Origin: Enterobacter quasihormaechei
GTDB taxonomy: Bacteria > Pseudomonadota > Gammaproteobacteria > Enterobacterales > Enterobacteriaceae
Assembly (NCBI RefSeq): GCF_004331385.1
Contig: NZ_SJON01000002.1
Coordinates: 124,001-188,000, forward strand
Length of the DNA: 64,000 nucleotides
Direction of reading: 5' to 3'
Both the position numbers and the translations under genes were made by a program. Below are positions 43,501 through 53,244 of the stretch, piece by piece. A model generated the notes under the pieces. The model saw nothing but the letters and a program-made list of their open reading frames with translations, did not search any database and was not told the origin of the DNA. Numbering within the stretch: position 1 is the first letter of the stretch; each line of letters starts with the position of its first letter.

Positions 43501-44135
43501 GGCGGGGATTTGATGACCGGCGCTTCGCCTTGCAGGTAACGGTCGATGGCGCGAAGAAGATCTTCCGGACCTTTCCACAGGGCGTGAACCGCTTCGGCAA
43601 TGTCGCGCTGCAACGGATAACAGTGACGCCGCCAGAAATCCGCGCAGGCCTGATAGCGAAGCTCGGATTCATCTTCAATAAGCTGTTGCTCAAAGAGCAT
43701 GCCGGATTCAAACGCATTCAGGCTCAGCATGCGCTGACAAAAACCGTGAATAGTGAAGACGGACGCCTCGTCCATTTGCCGTTCGGCCAGCAGCAGCCAT
43801 TGCGCAGCCTGTTGCTTATCGGCGATCTCGTCCAGCAGGCTCGCGTAGAGGGGGTTATCCGTGGTCTGGCGCAGACAGGCGATGCGCAGTTCATGAATGT
43901 TACTGCGAATACGGCCACGCAGCTCGGCAGTGGCCGCTTCGGTGAAGGTGACCACCAGCAGCTCCTCCACGCTTAACGGGCGTGAAAAAGCGGCGCTGCC
44001 GCCGAGCCCTAACAGCAGACGCAGATAGAGCGCGGCGATGGTATAGGTTTTTCCCGTTCCCGCTGAGGCTTCAATCAATCGCTCGCCCTGTAGAGGTAAA
44101 CTTAGGGGATCAAGCGGCTCAGCGGTATGGGTCAT
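40593..44135 (-). CDS. recB: RecBCD enzyme subunit RecB
   Basis: A 1180-residue protein, the same length as E. coli RecB. An SF1A 3'-5' helicase (about 1-870) has Walker A in [21 protein letters not shown], Walker B with [31 protein letters not shown]-like [18 protein letters not shown], and [13 protein letters not shown]. The C-terminal nuclease domain (about 930-1180) carries [24 protein letters not shown] with the metal-binding Asp and the catalytic Lys, and loads RecA after Chi. The start overlaps the ptrA stop by ATGA. All motifs are intact. Confidence 0.97.
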   Translation of the reverse strand: MTHTAEPLDPLSLPLQGERLIEASAGTGKTYTIAALYLRLLLGLGGSAAFSRPLSVEELLVVTFTEAATAELRGRIRSNIHELRIACLRQTTDNPLYASLLDEIADKQQAAQWLLLAERQMDEASVFTIHGFCQRMLSLNAFESGMLFEQQLIEDESELRYQACADFWRRHCYPLQRDIAEAVHALWKGPEDLLRAIDRYLQGEAPVIKSPPPADETLASRHEKIVAKITALKQKWNESVVEIDAIIENSGIDRRKFNRGNQGKWIEKISAWAQEETRGYQLPDALEKFSQRFLTERTKADGIVPEHPLFVAIEALLAEPLTLNDLMITRAMTEIRQAVAREKRRRGELGFDDMLSRLDEALSSENGEALASAIRTRFPVAMIDEFQDTDPQQYRIFRRIWRQQPDTALLLIGDPKQAIYAFRGADIFTYMKARSEVVAHYTLDTNWRSAPGMVESVNTLFSRMESAFMFNEIPFLPVKSAPNNATLRFEVSGAVQPAMTFWLLEGEGYGVADYQAAMAQHCAAQIRDWLSAGARGEALLWKGEQANPVKASDITVLVRSRQEAALIRDALTLLDIPSVYLSNRDSVFDTLEAQEMLWLLQAVLAPERENTLRSALASSMLGLNARDIDVLNHDENAWDTVVEEFVHYRERWQKRGVMAMLRELMTRRQIAENMLATSGGERRLTDILHISELLQEAGTQLESEHALVRWLAQQIADPNSNASSQQMRLESDKHLVQIVTIHKSKGLEYPLVWLPFIANYRVQDQAFYHDRETFDAVLDLSKAETSVELAEAERLAEDLRLLYVALTRSVWHCSLGVAPVFRRRGEKTGESDFHLSALGRLIQRGEPKDAAGLRHCIASLCGDDIALHIPTLPDNSRWQMAQETATDLNARQITRVLADDWRVTSYSGLQQHGQSIAQDLMPKLDVDAAGVGEVPVEPTLTPHQFPRGASPGTFLHSLFEELDFTQPVSEEWVLRMLQSGGYDAHWQPVLTDWINAILQAPLTEQGFSLRQLTAKNKQVEMEFYLPVEGPLKADALDALIRQYDPLSAGCPPLNFRQVQGMLKGFIDLVFRHEGRYYLLDYKSNWLGESSEAYTQQAMAAAMQMHRYDLQYQLYSLALHRYLRHRIADYRYDDHFGGVIYLFLRGVDAADPHSGIFSTRPDAELIDKMDNLFAANAEEMA

Positions 44136-47014
44136 TCTTTTTTACTCCAGGGCATAGACTGCTGTAGTGCGCTGACGCTCTTCCAGACGGTCCACTCTTT
44201 CGATTTTACGTAGTCCGTTTTCCCGTTCTGGCTGCCAGAGACCTGAGACAGGATGGCCATACCCTGCGGTTTTACCACCGCCTGGTGGAAGAAATCGGCA
44301 ACCTTTTGTGGTGTCAGCTGTTTTATTTCGGCCACTATTTTATCACGCGAATCAAATTTCATATTACCGCGATCGAAATCTTTGCTCAGCTGCGAGGCTT
44401 CTTCGCCCAGCGTCTGCGGCGGCTGCATCACCTGCGCGATAACGGCCTGCTGGATCTGGGCAAACTCCTCCGGCTTCATAGCCCGCAGTTTTGCTTCCGC
44501 CTGCGGGAAGAACGCCTGATAGCGCTGCCACAGGTAAGCGGGCTGCTTGTCGCTGCTTTGCAGAAGGAAGCCCAGCCCCCACTGGCGGCCCACGTTCATG
44601 GAGAAAGCGAACACCGCGTAGCCCAGTTGCTCCTCGGTGCGCAACTGGTTGTAGAACCATGGCTGAATAATTTGTCCAAGCACGGCGCTCTGGGCAGAGC
44701 TGGTAAATTCATCATAACCGGTAGGTACAAACACCGCGGCCAGCGCGGAATCGGTGCTGCTCCCCGCTTTTTCGAAGATCGCGTTTTGCTTTTTCTCTAC
44801 CAGCACGTCCTGGTTACGGCACCACTCATCGCCTTTTGAACCCAGCTGCGTACGGACGTTTTGCGCCAGCGTTTTAGCCTGCTCTTCGCTCATATTGCCC
44901 ACAACCAGGAACTCCGGACGGGTATTGGTTTTCAGCGCATCACGGTAAGCCAGAACCTCTTTTAAGGTCACAGAGGGCAGTAACGCGCGGCGATCTTCGC
45001 GCTGGAAATAAGGAATTTGCGACAGCATCTGCGCCGGCATAATCGCCTGATCGTAGGCTTTCCCCTTCTCCGCAGAATCCATCATCTGCGCATACCAGGA
45101 CTTAGCCTGCTCAAGCTGTTCTTCCGTCGGCGTGTAGCTGAAATAGCCCTCCAGCAGCGCCTGGAACAGCTGCGGCAAACGCTGGGTATAGCCGTTGGCA
45201 TTCACCATCAGGCCGTTATTGGCGTTGGTCGAGAAGCTGATGCCGCCAACGGCTGCCTGGTTGCTGAGCTGATCGAGGGCAATACCGGCCAGATAATCGT
45301 TCAGCGCAAACAGCACCTGGTTTCGGGCGCTATCCATTGCTTTCGGGTTACGCAGCACCACGCTGACATCCGCTTTTGGCTCGTCGGCGAAATAGCGGCT
45401 TGGGGTGTAGACCACCCGCAGCGTCGGCTCATCAACAATCAGCTCCGGGTGCGGATACGCCTTAGCGGGTTTGATCAGCGTGAAATCATCCGGGATGTAG
45501 GGGTTAAGCTCCGGCAACTTCAGCGCAATCTCACCCGCCTTTTTCTGCCAGCCCGCGAAGGTCTGTTCGCTGATTTTTTCAACCTGATACGGAGCATCCA
45601 CGAAGTAGGCCATTTTGTTGTGCGGTTCGTTCGGGCTGATATACCAGACACGGGCATTCTGTGGGGTCATCATCGCCAGACGCGCCTTGAGCGCCCCGGC
45701 GTCATACTGGTCGGCAATATTTACCGCATCCAGCGTATGTTCCACGGGCACGCGGATCATGGTATCTGCCAGCCACTCAACGTAGTCCATGTCACGCGTG
45801 ATAGAGGGATAACGGAAATCGAGATCCAGCACGTGCGCCAGCTCGTCAAAGTAGCGTTTATCGACGCCTTCCTCGCGCAGCAGAGAGAGATAGCTAAAAA
45901 TGGCCGCAACGACATCGTCACGGTGAGCCAGCCCTTTATCGGTCAGCGTCGCGGAGATTGCCAGCACGCCGCTGTTACCGTTTACGACGGGATCGGAGTC
46001 AGCGCGAATACCTTCCACCAGCCCCTGCTTTTGCAGCCAGTCAGAGAGCGTGCCCGGGCTGCGGTTGCCGATAAGATAGGTCACCAGCTCGTCGGTTTTG
46101 CTGCGGAACTGCGCCGTGTTGTTATCAATACGGAATTCAACGCGTAAGACCTTGCGGGGCAAGGCCGGGACATAGTGAATAACGATGCCTTTTTGCGCGT
46201 CCGTGACAACCGGCACGTTAATCTGCGGCCGCTCGATATTTTTATTTGGCACCCTGCCATAGGTTTGCGCCGCCATATTTGCCAGCGCTGGCAACGGTTT
46301 ATTACTGTAGATCACCGCTTTCATCAGGTTGGCGGAGTAGTATTTGTCGCGAAACGCATGCAGCGCATCGAGCACCGGGCTACCCGGTTTGTCGCTCAGC
46401 GTTTCAAGATTGCCGCCTGAGAAGCGCGAACCCGGGTGCGCCGGGTTGATGGTTTCTGCGCTGACCTGCGCCATGCGCATACCGTCTCGCGTGCGCGCCA
46501 TGGTCAGTTCGGCGTTCACGGCGTTGCGTTCCCGGTCGGCATATTTTTTATCCAGCAGCGGTGCGGCGATGGCATCCGCCAGACGGTCGACCGCGCCATT
46601 AAGCGCATCATTTTCCACTTCCAGGTAAAACGCGGTGCGGTACGGCGCGGTACTGGCGTTGTGGCTGCCGCCATGCATTTTCAGAAATTCAGACAGGCTG
46701 TCCGGCTGCGGGTATTTTTTAGAGCCCATCAGCGTCATGTGCTCAAGGTAGTGCGCCAGTCCCGGATGGGCTTCAGGATCTTCCAGCGAACCCACCGGCA
46801 CAACCAGCGCGGAGAGCGATTTCACCGCCTGAGGGTCGGAAACCAGCAGCACGGTCATCCCGTTATCAAGACGAATCGCCTGATACTGACGGGTGTCCTT
46901 TTCGCTCTTACGGATTGTTTCCTGGACGGGTTGCCAACCGGAATCGGCCTGAGTGACGGGAGCCCAAAGGGCGATAAACAAAACAAACGCTTTTAACAAG
47001 GTGCTGCCTGGCAT
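44132..47014 (-). CDS. ptrA: Protease III (pitrilysin)
   Basis: A 960-residue M16 zinc metallopeptidase (E. coli 962). A cleavable signal peptide (AFVLFIALWAPVTQA, cut before DS) exports it to the periplasm. The inverted zinc motif HxxEH appears in HPGLAHYLEHMTLMG near residue 90, with the third ligand Glu in DRERNAVNAELTMA about 75 residues later. It degrades small peptides such as insulin B chain. It lies between recC and recB although it has no role in recombination, as in E. coli. It is 139 bp after recC and overlaps recB by four bases. Confidence 0.96.
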   Translation of the reverse strand: MPGSTLLKAFVLFIALWAPVTQADSGWQPVQETIRKSEKDTRQYQAIRLDNGMTVLLVSDPQAVKSLSALVVPVGSLEDPEAHPGLAHYLEHMTLMGSKKYPQPDSLSEFLKMHGGSHNASTAPYRTAFYLEVENDALNGAVDRLADAIAAPLLDKKYADRERNAVNAELTMARTRDGMRMAQVSAETINPAHPGSRFSGGNLETLSDKPGSPVLDALHAFRDKYYSANLMKAVIYSNKPLPALANMAAQTYGRVPNKNIERPQINVPVVTDAQKGIVIHYVPALPRKVLRVEFRIDNNTAQFRSKTDELVTYLIGNRSPGTLSDWLQKQGLVEGIRADSDPVVNGNSGVLAISATLTDKGLAHRDDVVAAIFSYLSLLREEGVDKRYFDELAHVLDLDFRYPSITRDMDYVEWLADTMIRVPVEHTLDAVNIADQYDAGALKARLAMMTPQNARVWYISPNEPHNKMAYFVDAPYQVEKISEQTFAGWQKKAGEIALKLPELNPYIPDDFTLIKPAKAYPHPELIVDEPTLRVVYTPSRYFADEPKADVSVVLRNPKAMDSARNQVLFALNDYLAGIALDQLSNQAAVGGISFSTNANNGLMVNANGYTQRLPQLFQALLEGYFSYTPTEEQLEQAKSWYAQMMDSAEKGKAYDQAIMPAQMLSQIPYFQREDRRALLPSVTLKEVLAYRDALKTNTRPEFLVVGNMSEEQAKTLAQNVRTQLGSKGDEWCRNQDVLVEKKQNAIFEKAGSSTDSALAAVFVPTGYDEFTSSAQSAVLGQIIQPWFYNQLRTEEQLGYAVFAFSMNVGRQWGLGFLLQSSDKQPAYLWQRYQAFFPQAEAKLRAMKPEEFAQIQQAVIAQVMQPPQTLGEEASQLSKDFDRGNMKFDSRDKIVAEIKQLTPQKVADFFHQAVVKPQGMAILSQVSGSQNGKTDYVKSKEWTVWKSVSALQQSMPWSKKE

Positions 47015-47153
47015 TACGACCTCTTTATCACGGCTACATCATTAACAACGTGCGTGCTGGACACGCCAGCATCTCTTTCTCTGGGTACATCAGTCCGTGA
47101 TAAGAGGTGCATCATAAATGAACACCTCATGCTGCGCAATTTTTATACAGCAC

Positions 47154-50100
47154 TCAGGACTGATTAAATTTGTACAACGGTAACAGGTAGCGTTGCGCCT
47201 CTTCCGTGATAATGTCGAAGTATTCTGGCTCCAGCGTTCGCCATAAACGTTGATACCAGACATCGTCGCCCTCGCCACGTACCATCATGTTCCCTTCGTA
47301 GGCCTGCAAAAACTTGCTGCGCGCTTTCTGGAGCGAAGCCTCATCCGTTAACATGGCATCATTCTGCGCGTCGTAACAGGCTTTTATCCACGCCCCCCCA
47401 CTTTCAGGCAGTAAAAGTAGTGGTTTGTTCATGCCCTGACGGTAGCCTTCAATATAAAGCGACAGATACGTCAACGCCTGATCGGGCTTCATGGGCGGGA
47501 AGCGCCACTCGCCGTCCTTACGTACAAACAACCGGCTTTCGCCTTCGTGACCATTCGCACAGTAGACAAGATGTTCGAGCCAGAGTTGCAGGCCATGTGA
47601 AACGCTGAGCATGGAGGGGCGCCAGCGCAGCAGCCCGTCAGACTGCACGTGCGTGAGCCAGCCGCTGAGGTGGATACCGTTACAATCGAGATCGATTTCA
47701 ATGCTGCTCGCTGGCTGCCGACACGCGATAACCCGGTCAGCAAGCGCTTGCATCTCTTCGCACTGGGCATCCCAGACGATTTCGCCGAACGCGCCATACG
47801 GAAGTAATCCCGACGCCCTGAAACGTCTGAACAGTTTGCTGGCATCTTCTTCGTCAACCAGCGCATTCAGAAGCTGGGAATTAAGCTTAAACCGCTCCAG
47901 CCCATCAAGAATAAACGGTTCCGCATCGGGGATTTCGCTCTCTTCCGAACGGAAGTTCACCTGCAAGCGTTGCTGGAAAAAAGCCCGAACCGGATGCGCC
48001 CAAAAGCGCTGTAGCTGCTCAAACGTGAGGGTGTTTATGGCGAGCGGTTCGAGCGCCTGAATAAAATCGGTTTGCGGTGTTCCCTCGTTCTTCGCGGCAG
48101 GAAGCCACTCGCGGGCGTAGCTTTGCAGTTCATCAGGAACGTAATTGACAGGATCAAACGGCATTCGGCTATGGTGACAGGTGATATGCGCTTTCACCCG
48201 ACGTTCGCTTTCGTCGCAGTTACAGGCTTCATCGCCCGGCAGATAGTGACTCTGTCCGATGTAGTCCACCAGCTCCTGCACCAGCACCGACGGGAAACGC
48301 TCGCTGTTATCCTGAATTGAACGCCCGATATAGCTGATATAGAGCCTGCTTTGCGCGGACATCAGCGCCTCAAGGAAAAGATAACGGTCATCATCGCGGC
48401 GGCTGCGGTCGCCCCGCTTCGGCTGTGCGCTCATGAGATCAAAGCCCAGGGGAGGCAGCGCGCGAGGATAAATACCGTCGTTCATGCCAAGCAGACAAAC
48501 CACTTTGAACGGGATTGAACGCATCGGCATCAGGGTGCAGATATTCACCGGCCCTGCAAGGAAGCGCTGGCTGATGCGCTCCTGGTCAAGGCGTTGCGTC
48601 AGCTCATCACGCAGAAGCGAAAGGGGAACCGCCTCGTGATAGTGCGAATTTACCCCCTCATCCACGATGGCCTGCCACTGCTTCTCGATAAGCGCCATGG
48701 CGGCCTCTGTTTCGCTGTCCGGCAGGAAGAAATCATTCAGCATGTCGCGGCAAACCGGCAGCCACTCTTCAAGCGGGCGGGGCTGCATCAGCGCGCGGCG
48801 CCAGCGGTTGAGCTGCATCAGCAGCGAGGCCAGGTGACCTACCAGTTCCGCGATTAACCCGCTGGACTCATCGTACGGCAGCACGTCATTCCATTCGCCG
48901 TGGATGCTCTCCATCGCATACCCCAGCAGCATGCGGGTAAGGCCAAACTGCCAGGTGTGCTGGCCGGTTGGTGGAAGCTCGAACTCCTGAACGTTGTCAT
49001 CGTCAATTCCCCAGCGGACGCCTGATTCGTTGACCCACTGACGCAGGTAGCGCAATCCCTCTTCGTTAATGTCGAAACGTGCGGACAGAACAGGCACATC
49101 CAGCAATGCCAGCACATCCTCAGAGATGAACCGGCTATCGGGCAGCGAAAGCAGGCTGATAAAGGCCTGAAGCGCCGGGTGTGACTGACGAGCGCGGCGG
49201 TCTGAGATCGCGTAAGGCAGATAGCGGTCACCCGTTGCGCTGCCAAATACCGCCTGAATAAACGGGCTATAGCTGTCGATATCCGCCACCATTACCACGA
49301 TATCGCGCGGTGTCAGGGTTGGATCGTCCTGCAACATGGCAAGCAGGCGGTCATGTAGAACTTCAACTTCACGCTGTGGACTATGGCAAACGTGGATCGC
49401 GATACTACGATCGTCAGGATCCAGTTTTCGCTTCTTATCGCTTCGCGCAAACTCCTCGGCGGTGATTCCGGCAACGGCACGGTTCTCTAAATCCAGAATA
49501 TCGAGCTGAATATTGTGCAGCAGGCTGTCGGGCGTAATATCCGCAAACGCATCCACGTCCCCCTCTCCCGAGGAGGTGATATCTGAAAGCAGATAAATAT
49601 AGTCGCGCCCCAGCTTGCCCCACGAGGCAAGCAGCGGGTTCGGCAGGTTCTGAATCCCCTCTTCATCGAAAAGCTGCGCCGCGTTTTCAGTGTCCTTAAA
49701 CAGCGGCACGGCACGTTCCTCAAAGAGGCGTTTTCGCTGGCGGGTGACCAGCCGTGAAAGCCAGCGCGGATCCTGAATGTCTCCCCAGTAGTGCCGACAC
49801 GGGTTGGTAAAAAGGATATGGATATCAGTGTGCTTACCGAGCGCTTTGAGCGCGTTCAGGTAGACCGGCGGCAGCGCGGAGATACCGCAAATGAACACGC
49901 GTGACGGCAAACGGGCTGGCCGTTCTGCGGTGTTCTCAAGTGTTGAGATAAAGCGATCGTACAGGTTAGCACGGTGCCATTTAGGCTGACCGAGCTGCTC
50001 GGTATGTTCGACCAGCGCTTTCCAGAGCGGCGCCTGCCAGATTTGCGCTTCCGGCAACCCATCGACTAATTCTCCCGCTTCCCAGCGAATCAGCCATTCT

Positions 50101-50528
50101 GCACGGTAAACCAGATACTGGTCGTAGAGGTCGGCGGTGCGTGAGGCCAGTTGAAACAGTTTGCGCTTGTCGGTGTCATCATTCAGGTAGTGGCGCAGCA
50201 TGGCGAACTCTTCATGCTCCAGCATGTCCGGCAGCAGCGTCATCAGTTTCCAGGCCATGCTTTGTTTGTTGAAAGCGCTCTGCTCGGGAATATCCGGCAG
50301 GACGCGAACAAACATCTCCCAGATAAAGCTCGCGGGCAGCGGAAAATCGATGTTCGCCGCAATGCCAAACTTCTGCGAAAGGGACATTTGCAGCCACTGC
50401 GCCATACCGGTGCTCTGCACCAGCACCATTTCTGGCTCAAACGGATCGTCGAGACGCTCTTGCTCAACGATATACTCCATCAGTGCTTCCAGCACATCCA
50501 GACGATTTGAGTGGTAAACCCTTAGCAT
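47154..50528 (-). CDS. recC: RecBCD enzyme subunit RecC
   Basis: A 1124-residue protein (E. coli 1122). It is the Chi-recognition and scaffold subunit of exonuclease V, with a dead SF1-like helicase fold (N-terminal STGMAQWLQMSLSQKFGIAAN, VMVADIDSYSPFIQAVFG) and a nuclease-like C-terminal domain without catalytic residues. Characteristic segments are VFICGISALPPVYL, MPMRSIPFKVVCLLGMNDGIYPR and KRGDRSRRDDDRYLFLEALMSAQ. It is 12 bp downstream of ppdC, so it may share a transcript with the prepilin-like genes. Confidence 0.97.
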   Translation of the reverse strand: MLRVYHSNRLDVLEALMEYIVEQERLDDPFEPEMVLVQSTGMAQWLQMSLSQKFGIAANIDFPLPASFIWEMFVRVLPDIPEQSAFNKQSMAWKLMTLLPDMLEHEEFAMLRHYLNDDTDKRKLFQLASRTADLYDQYLVYRAEWLIRWEAGELVDGLPEAQIWQAPLWKALVEHTEQLGQPKWHRANLYDRFISTLENTAERPARLPSRVFICGISALPPVYLNALKALGKHTDIHILFTNPCRHYWGDIQDPRWLSRLVTRQRKRLFEERAVPLFKDTENAAQLFDEEGIQNLPNPLLASWGKLGRDYIYLLSDITSSGEGDVDAFADITPDSLLHNIQLDILDLENRAVAGITAEEFARSDKKRKLDPDDRSIAIHVCHSPQREVEVLHDRLLAMLQDDPTLTPRDIVVMVADIDSYSPFIQAVFGSATGDRYLPYAISDRRARQSHPALQAFISLLSLPDSRFISEDVLALLDVPVLSARFDINEEGLRYLRQWVNESGVRWGIDDDNVQEFELPPTGQHTWQFGLTRMLLGYAMESIHGEWNDVLPYDESSGLIAELVGHLASLLMQLNRWRRALMQPRPLEEWLPVCRDMLNDFFLPDSETEAAMALIEKQWQAIVDEGVNSHYHEAVPLSLLRDELTQRLDQERISQRFLAGPVNICTLMPMRSIPFKVVCLLGMNDGIYPRALPPLGFDLMSAQPKRGDRSRRDDDRYLFLEALMSAQSRLYISYIGRSIQDNSERFPSVLVQELVDYIGQSHYLPGDEACNCDESERRVKAHITCHHSRMPFDPVNYVPDELQSYAREWLPAAKNEGTPQTDFIQALEPLAINTLTFEQLQRFWAHPVRAFFQQRLQVNFRSEESEIPDAEPFILDGLERFKLNSQLLNALVDEEDASKLFRRFRASGLLPYGAFGEIVWDAQCEEMQALADRVIACRQPASSIEIDLDCNGIHLSGWLTHVQSDGLLRWRPSMLSVSHGLQLWLEHLVYCANGHEGESRLFVRKDGEWRFPPMKPDQALTYLSLYIEGYRQGMNKPLLLLPESGGAWIKACYDAQNDAMLTDEASLQKARSKFLQAYEGNMMVRGEGDDVWYQRLWRTLEPEYFDIITEEAQRYLLPLYKFNQS

Positions 50529-50540
50529 AAACGCTCCCGA

Positions 50541-50864
50541 CTACCGGCTAACCGGGCAATGCAGACGCGTCAACGCGCCCTGCCGCCCCATAGGAGAAAT
50601 AAGTGTGACCGTGATGCTGACACATCCGGACTGCGTTGTCTGCCCCCGGCTGACCTGCCAGCCCGGCGGGAGCATCGACGTTGAGATCTGCGTCTGATTC
50701 CACGCATGATGCCATAGCTGACGATACTGGCTAAGCGCCGCATACCGGGCCGCCAGCGCGCGATGATATCCGGATAACGCCGTCACAACCACAACCAGCA
50801 ACATCATTGCCAGCAAAACCTCAACCATGCTAAATCCTTTTTGTCTGCTCAGGGTAACTGACAT
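50541..50864 (-). CDS. ppdC: Prepilin peptidase-dependent protein PpdC
   Basis: A 107-residue type IV prepilin-like protein. The N-terminus MSVTLSRQKGFSMVEVLLAMMLLVVVVTALS has the G-F-S-M-V-E processing site, with cleavage after Gly and a Glu at position 5 of the mature helix. The remainder is short with one cysteine pair. It overlaps the ygdB stop by 16 bases; a later start would shorten the leader. Such minor pseudopilins support type IV pilus or type II secretion-like fibres; no secretion genes lie nearby. Confidence 0.88.
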   Translation of the reverse strand: MSVTLSRQKGFSMVEVLLAMMLLVVVVTALSGYHRALAARYAALSQYRQLWHHAWNQTQISTSMLPPGWQVSRGQTTQSGCVSITVTLISPMGRQGALTRLHCPVSR

Positions 50865-51247
50865 AGCGCTTTTTCCTTAAGGGGGCAGAAATCGCTCCAG
50901 CCGTGGGCAGAAAAGCGTATTTGTCCTTCCGTGATTTCTCCGCCCTGCCAAAGCAACAGATCGTCAATTCCGGCAATAAGCAAAGCCCGATCCCTGAGCA
51001 GCCTTAAACAGACCCGCCAACGCTGCGTCTGCTTGCACTGAACCTCTGGCCGTAATGCCCAGCGCTGAACGCGTCCCCACTCCAGCGCAGACTGCACGGC
51101 AGCCTGCTGGCGAACGGACAGACTCTCATTACTCACCAGCGCGTTAAAAGTTTTCAGCTGCTGGTTTAATCCGGTTAGGATCAGCGTGCCGAGCACCAGC
51201 AACAGCAGGACCAGCGCCAGCGATGACATGCCCCGCTGACGATTCAC
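50849..51247 (-). CDS. ygdB: DUF2509 prepilin-locus protein YgdB
   Basis: A 132-residue protein with one N-terminal membrane helix (MNRQRGMSSLALVLLLLVLGTLILTGLNQQ). The leader RQRGMSSLALVL resembles a prepilin site but has Ala rather than Glu at position 5, the pattern of PilX or GspK-like minor pilins. It contains four cysteines. It lies between ppdC and ppdB with overlaps on both sides, so the four are one translationally linked block. Confidence 0.88.
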   Translation of the reverse strand: MNRQRGMSSLALVLLLLVLGTLILTGLNQQLKTFNALVSNESLSVRQQAAVQSALEWGRVQRWALRPEVQCKQTQRWRVCLRLLRDRALLIAGIDDLLLWQGGEITEGQIRFSAHGWSDFCPLKEKALCQLP

Positions 51248-51804
51248 AGATTAAACCCCGTTACGGTGTGGCGGGTTGAAAAGGGTGTGGTCAGTTCATC
51301 TTTGCGCCGGGCGCGCAGCTCGACATTGATTACCGGTGCAAAACCAGCATGGTCGGTTTTGGAGATCATGAACTGCTCGATCAGGATCCGATCGGGGTCG
51401 GTGAGTTTATCCCATCCCTTACCTTCACAGGACGTCGCGCCCCGCAGCGTTTCAAGTGCACCGGCTTCAAGCCGAAATCCCGTGCTGTCATTTTCTGACG
51501 CGGAGGTATCCCACTGACCGTTGCTGTTTGCATCCCACTGCACAATTGCACATCGCCCTTGCCAGCCGAGGATTAACCCTTGCCCCTGACAATGCCCTGC
51601 ACAGTATCCTGCTCGCTGGAGTTGTTTACCCATCGCAAGCAGGCGTTGCCACACCTCATCTTCCAGCTCTCGTTGCCCGGATTGCAGTAAAACACCCCGC
51701 TGTAGCCCCGGTAAAAAACGTGACGTGCTGAGTAACAGAATGCTGCTTATCGTCATCGCAATCAGGACCTCCAGAAGGGAGAACCCTTTTTGTTTTACTG
51801 GCAT
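51244..51804 (-). CDS. ppdB: Prepilin peptidase-dependent protein PpdB
   Basis: A 186-residue prepilin-like protein with the processing site KQKGFSLLEVLIAMTISSILLLSTSRF and a long, mostly beta C-terminal part with cysteines (GYCAGHCQG, TSCEGKG). It is a likely minor pseudopilin. Start overlaps the ppdA stop by 10 bases; its end overlaps ygdB by four. Confidence 0.9.
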   Translation of the reverse strand: MPVKQKGFSLLEVLIAMTISSILLLSTSRFLPGLQRGVLLQSGQRELEDEVWQRLLAMGKQLQRAGYCAGHCQGQGLILGWQGRCAIVQWDANSNGQWDTSASENDSTGFRLEAGALETLRGATSCEGKGWDKLTDPDRILIEQFMISKTDHAGFAPVINVELRARRKDELTTPFSTRHTVTGFNL

Positions 51805-52259
51805 AGATCTTCTCCTGCGGCATTACACAGCCTGATACGCCCACCATTTGAGACAACAACCCACCACGCACCGGCGCGGCTCTGCACGCGAATATGTCCG
51901 GCCCATGCGGTATCCCTTAAGCCGTAAAATCCCAGCGCAGGCGTGACGTCGCTCAGCGTGACCTCCGGCCATAACGGTTTCATCACGAACGGGCCGCCGC
52001 TGTCGCAGCCCGGGACCACAGCGCTGACAAGGCAGGCCTGATTCCCGTCAGCGTGAAGTGCGATCCTGTGCTCGCTGTTGTGACGATTTGCGTCGTTTCG
52101 CAAAAACACCAGGTAATCCCGCACCTGACAGGCTGTCTGCCAGAGCCGCTGCCGCTGTTGCCAGCTGTCCCAGCCATAAAGCCCCGTCGCGCTGAGGATC
52201 ACGACCAGCGAGATGGCGACAAGGGTTTCGATAAGCGTAAAGCCATGTTCGTTTTTCAT
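51795..52259 (-). CDS. ppdA: Prepilin peptidase-dependent protein PpdA
   Basis: A 154-residue prepilin-like protein starting MKNEHGFTLIETLVAISLVV, with the canonical cleavage Gly, Phe at +1 and Glu at +5. It has GspH-like content: a pilin helix followed by a beta-rich domain ending GGRIRLCNAAGEDLC. The start at 52259 is preferred to an in-frame upstream ATG because it places the short basic leader as in known prepilins. It begins the ppdA-ppdB-ygdB-ppdC-recC row; thyA lies upstream with a terminator between. Confidence 0.91.
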   Translation of the reverse strand: MKNEHGFTLIETLVAISLVVILSATGLYGWDSWQQRQRLWQTACQVRDYLVFLRNDANRHNSEHRIALHADGNQACLVSAVVPGCDSGGPFVMKPLWPEVTLSDVTPALGFYGLRDTAWAGHIRVQSRAGAWWVVVSNGGRIRLCNAAGEDLCQ

Positions 52260-52395
52260 GGCGGGAGTGTGGCGGAAAGGCAGAAAAGGCGCGAGCGTCA
52301 AACCAGAACATTACGAGCCGCTTTCAGGAGAATGTCGTCTGTTGCAACGCATTGCATCCTCTCTGGAAACAGGCTCGAAAAACAAAACGAGCGCG

Positions 52396-52425
52396 AAAAA
52401 AAACCGGCGCTCAAGAGCACCGGTT
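52396..52425 (-). terminator. Terminator of thyA
   Basis: On the minus strand arms AACCGGTGCTC and GAGCGCCGGTT, with one mismatch, flank a short loop and are followed by eight T. It separates thyA from ppdA. Confidence 0.88.
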
Positions 52426-52443
52426 GTGTCAGGATCCGCCGTA

Positions 52444-53238
52444 TCAGATGGCGACAGGCGCTTTAATGCCGGGATGCGGGTCGTAGCCCTCAATCTCGAA
52501 GTCATCAAAACGGTAATCGAAGATTGATTCCGGCTTACGTTTGATCACCAGTTTCGGCAGCGCGCGCGGTTCACGCGTCAGCTGGAGATGCGTCTGTTCC
52601 ATATGATTGCTGTAGAGATGGGTATCACCGCCCGTCCAGACAAAATCGCCCACTTCAAGATCGCACTGCTGCGCCATCATGTGCACTAACAGCGCGTAGC
52701 TGGCGATGTTAAACGGCAGGCCGAGGAACACGTCGCAGGAGCGCTGATAGAGCTGGCAGGAGAGCTTGCCGTCCGCCACGTAGAACTGGAAGAAGGCATG
52801 GCACGGTGACAGCGCCATTTTGTCCAGCTCACCCACGTTCCAGGCAGAAACGATGATACGACGCGAGTCCGGGTCATTCTTCAGCTGGTTCATGACGGTT
52901 GTGATCTGGTCGATATGGCGACCGTCCGGGGTTGGCCACGCGCGCCATTGCTTGCCGTAGACCGGCCCCAGGTCGCCGTTTTCGTCTGCCCACTCGTCCC
53001 AGATGGAGACATTGTTTTCATGCAGATAAGCAACGTTGGTATCGCCTTGCAGGAACCAGAGCAGTTCATGAATGATCGAGCGCAGATGGCAGCGCTTCGT
53101 CGTCACCAGAGGAAAGCCTTCTTGCAGATTGAAGCGCATCTGGTGGCCAAAAATGGAGAGCGTACCGGTACCGGTACGGTCGTTTTTCGGCGTGCCCTCG
53201 TCGAGCACTTTTTTCATCAATTCAAGATACTGTTTCAT
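52444..53238 (-). CDS. thyA: Thymidylate synthase
   Basis: A 264-residue protein, the same length as E. coli ThyA. It converts dUMP to dTMP with methylene-tetrahydrofolate. The catalytic Cys146 is in [12 protein letters not shown], the phosphate-binding Arg pair in [13 protein letters not shown], and [20 protein letters not shown] is the substrate loop. The start lies six bases after the lgt stop and its ribosome site (GAGGA) overlaps that stop, so thyA is probably coupled to lgt translation. Confidence 0.98.
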   Translation of the reverse strand: MKQYLELMKKVLDEGTPKNDRTGTGTLSIFGHQMRFNLQEGFPLVTTKRCHLRSIIHELLWFLQGDTNVAYLHENNVSIWDEWADENGDLGPVYGKQWRAWPTPDGRHIDQITTVMNQLKNDPDSRRIIVSAWNVGELDKMALSPCHAFFQFYVADGKLSCQLYQRSCDVFLGLPFNIASYALLVHMMAQQCDLEVGDFVWTGGDTHLYSNHMEQTHLQLTREPRALPKLVIKRKPESIFDYRFDDFEIEGYDPHPGIKAPVAI

Positions 53239-53244
53239 GGTTCC

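Noticed and set aside
45017-46147. A 376-codon open frame antisense to ptrA
   Set aside because: ptrA is intact with signal peptide and zinc motif; the antisense frame has no ribosome site or homology.
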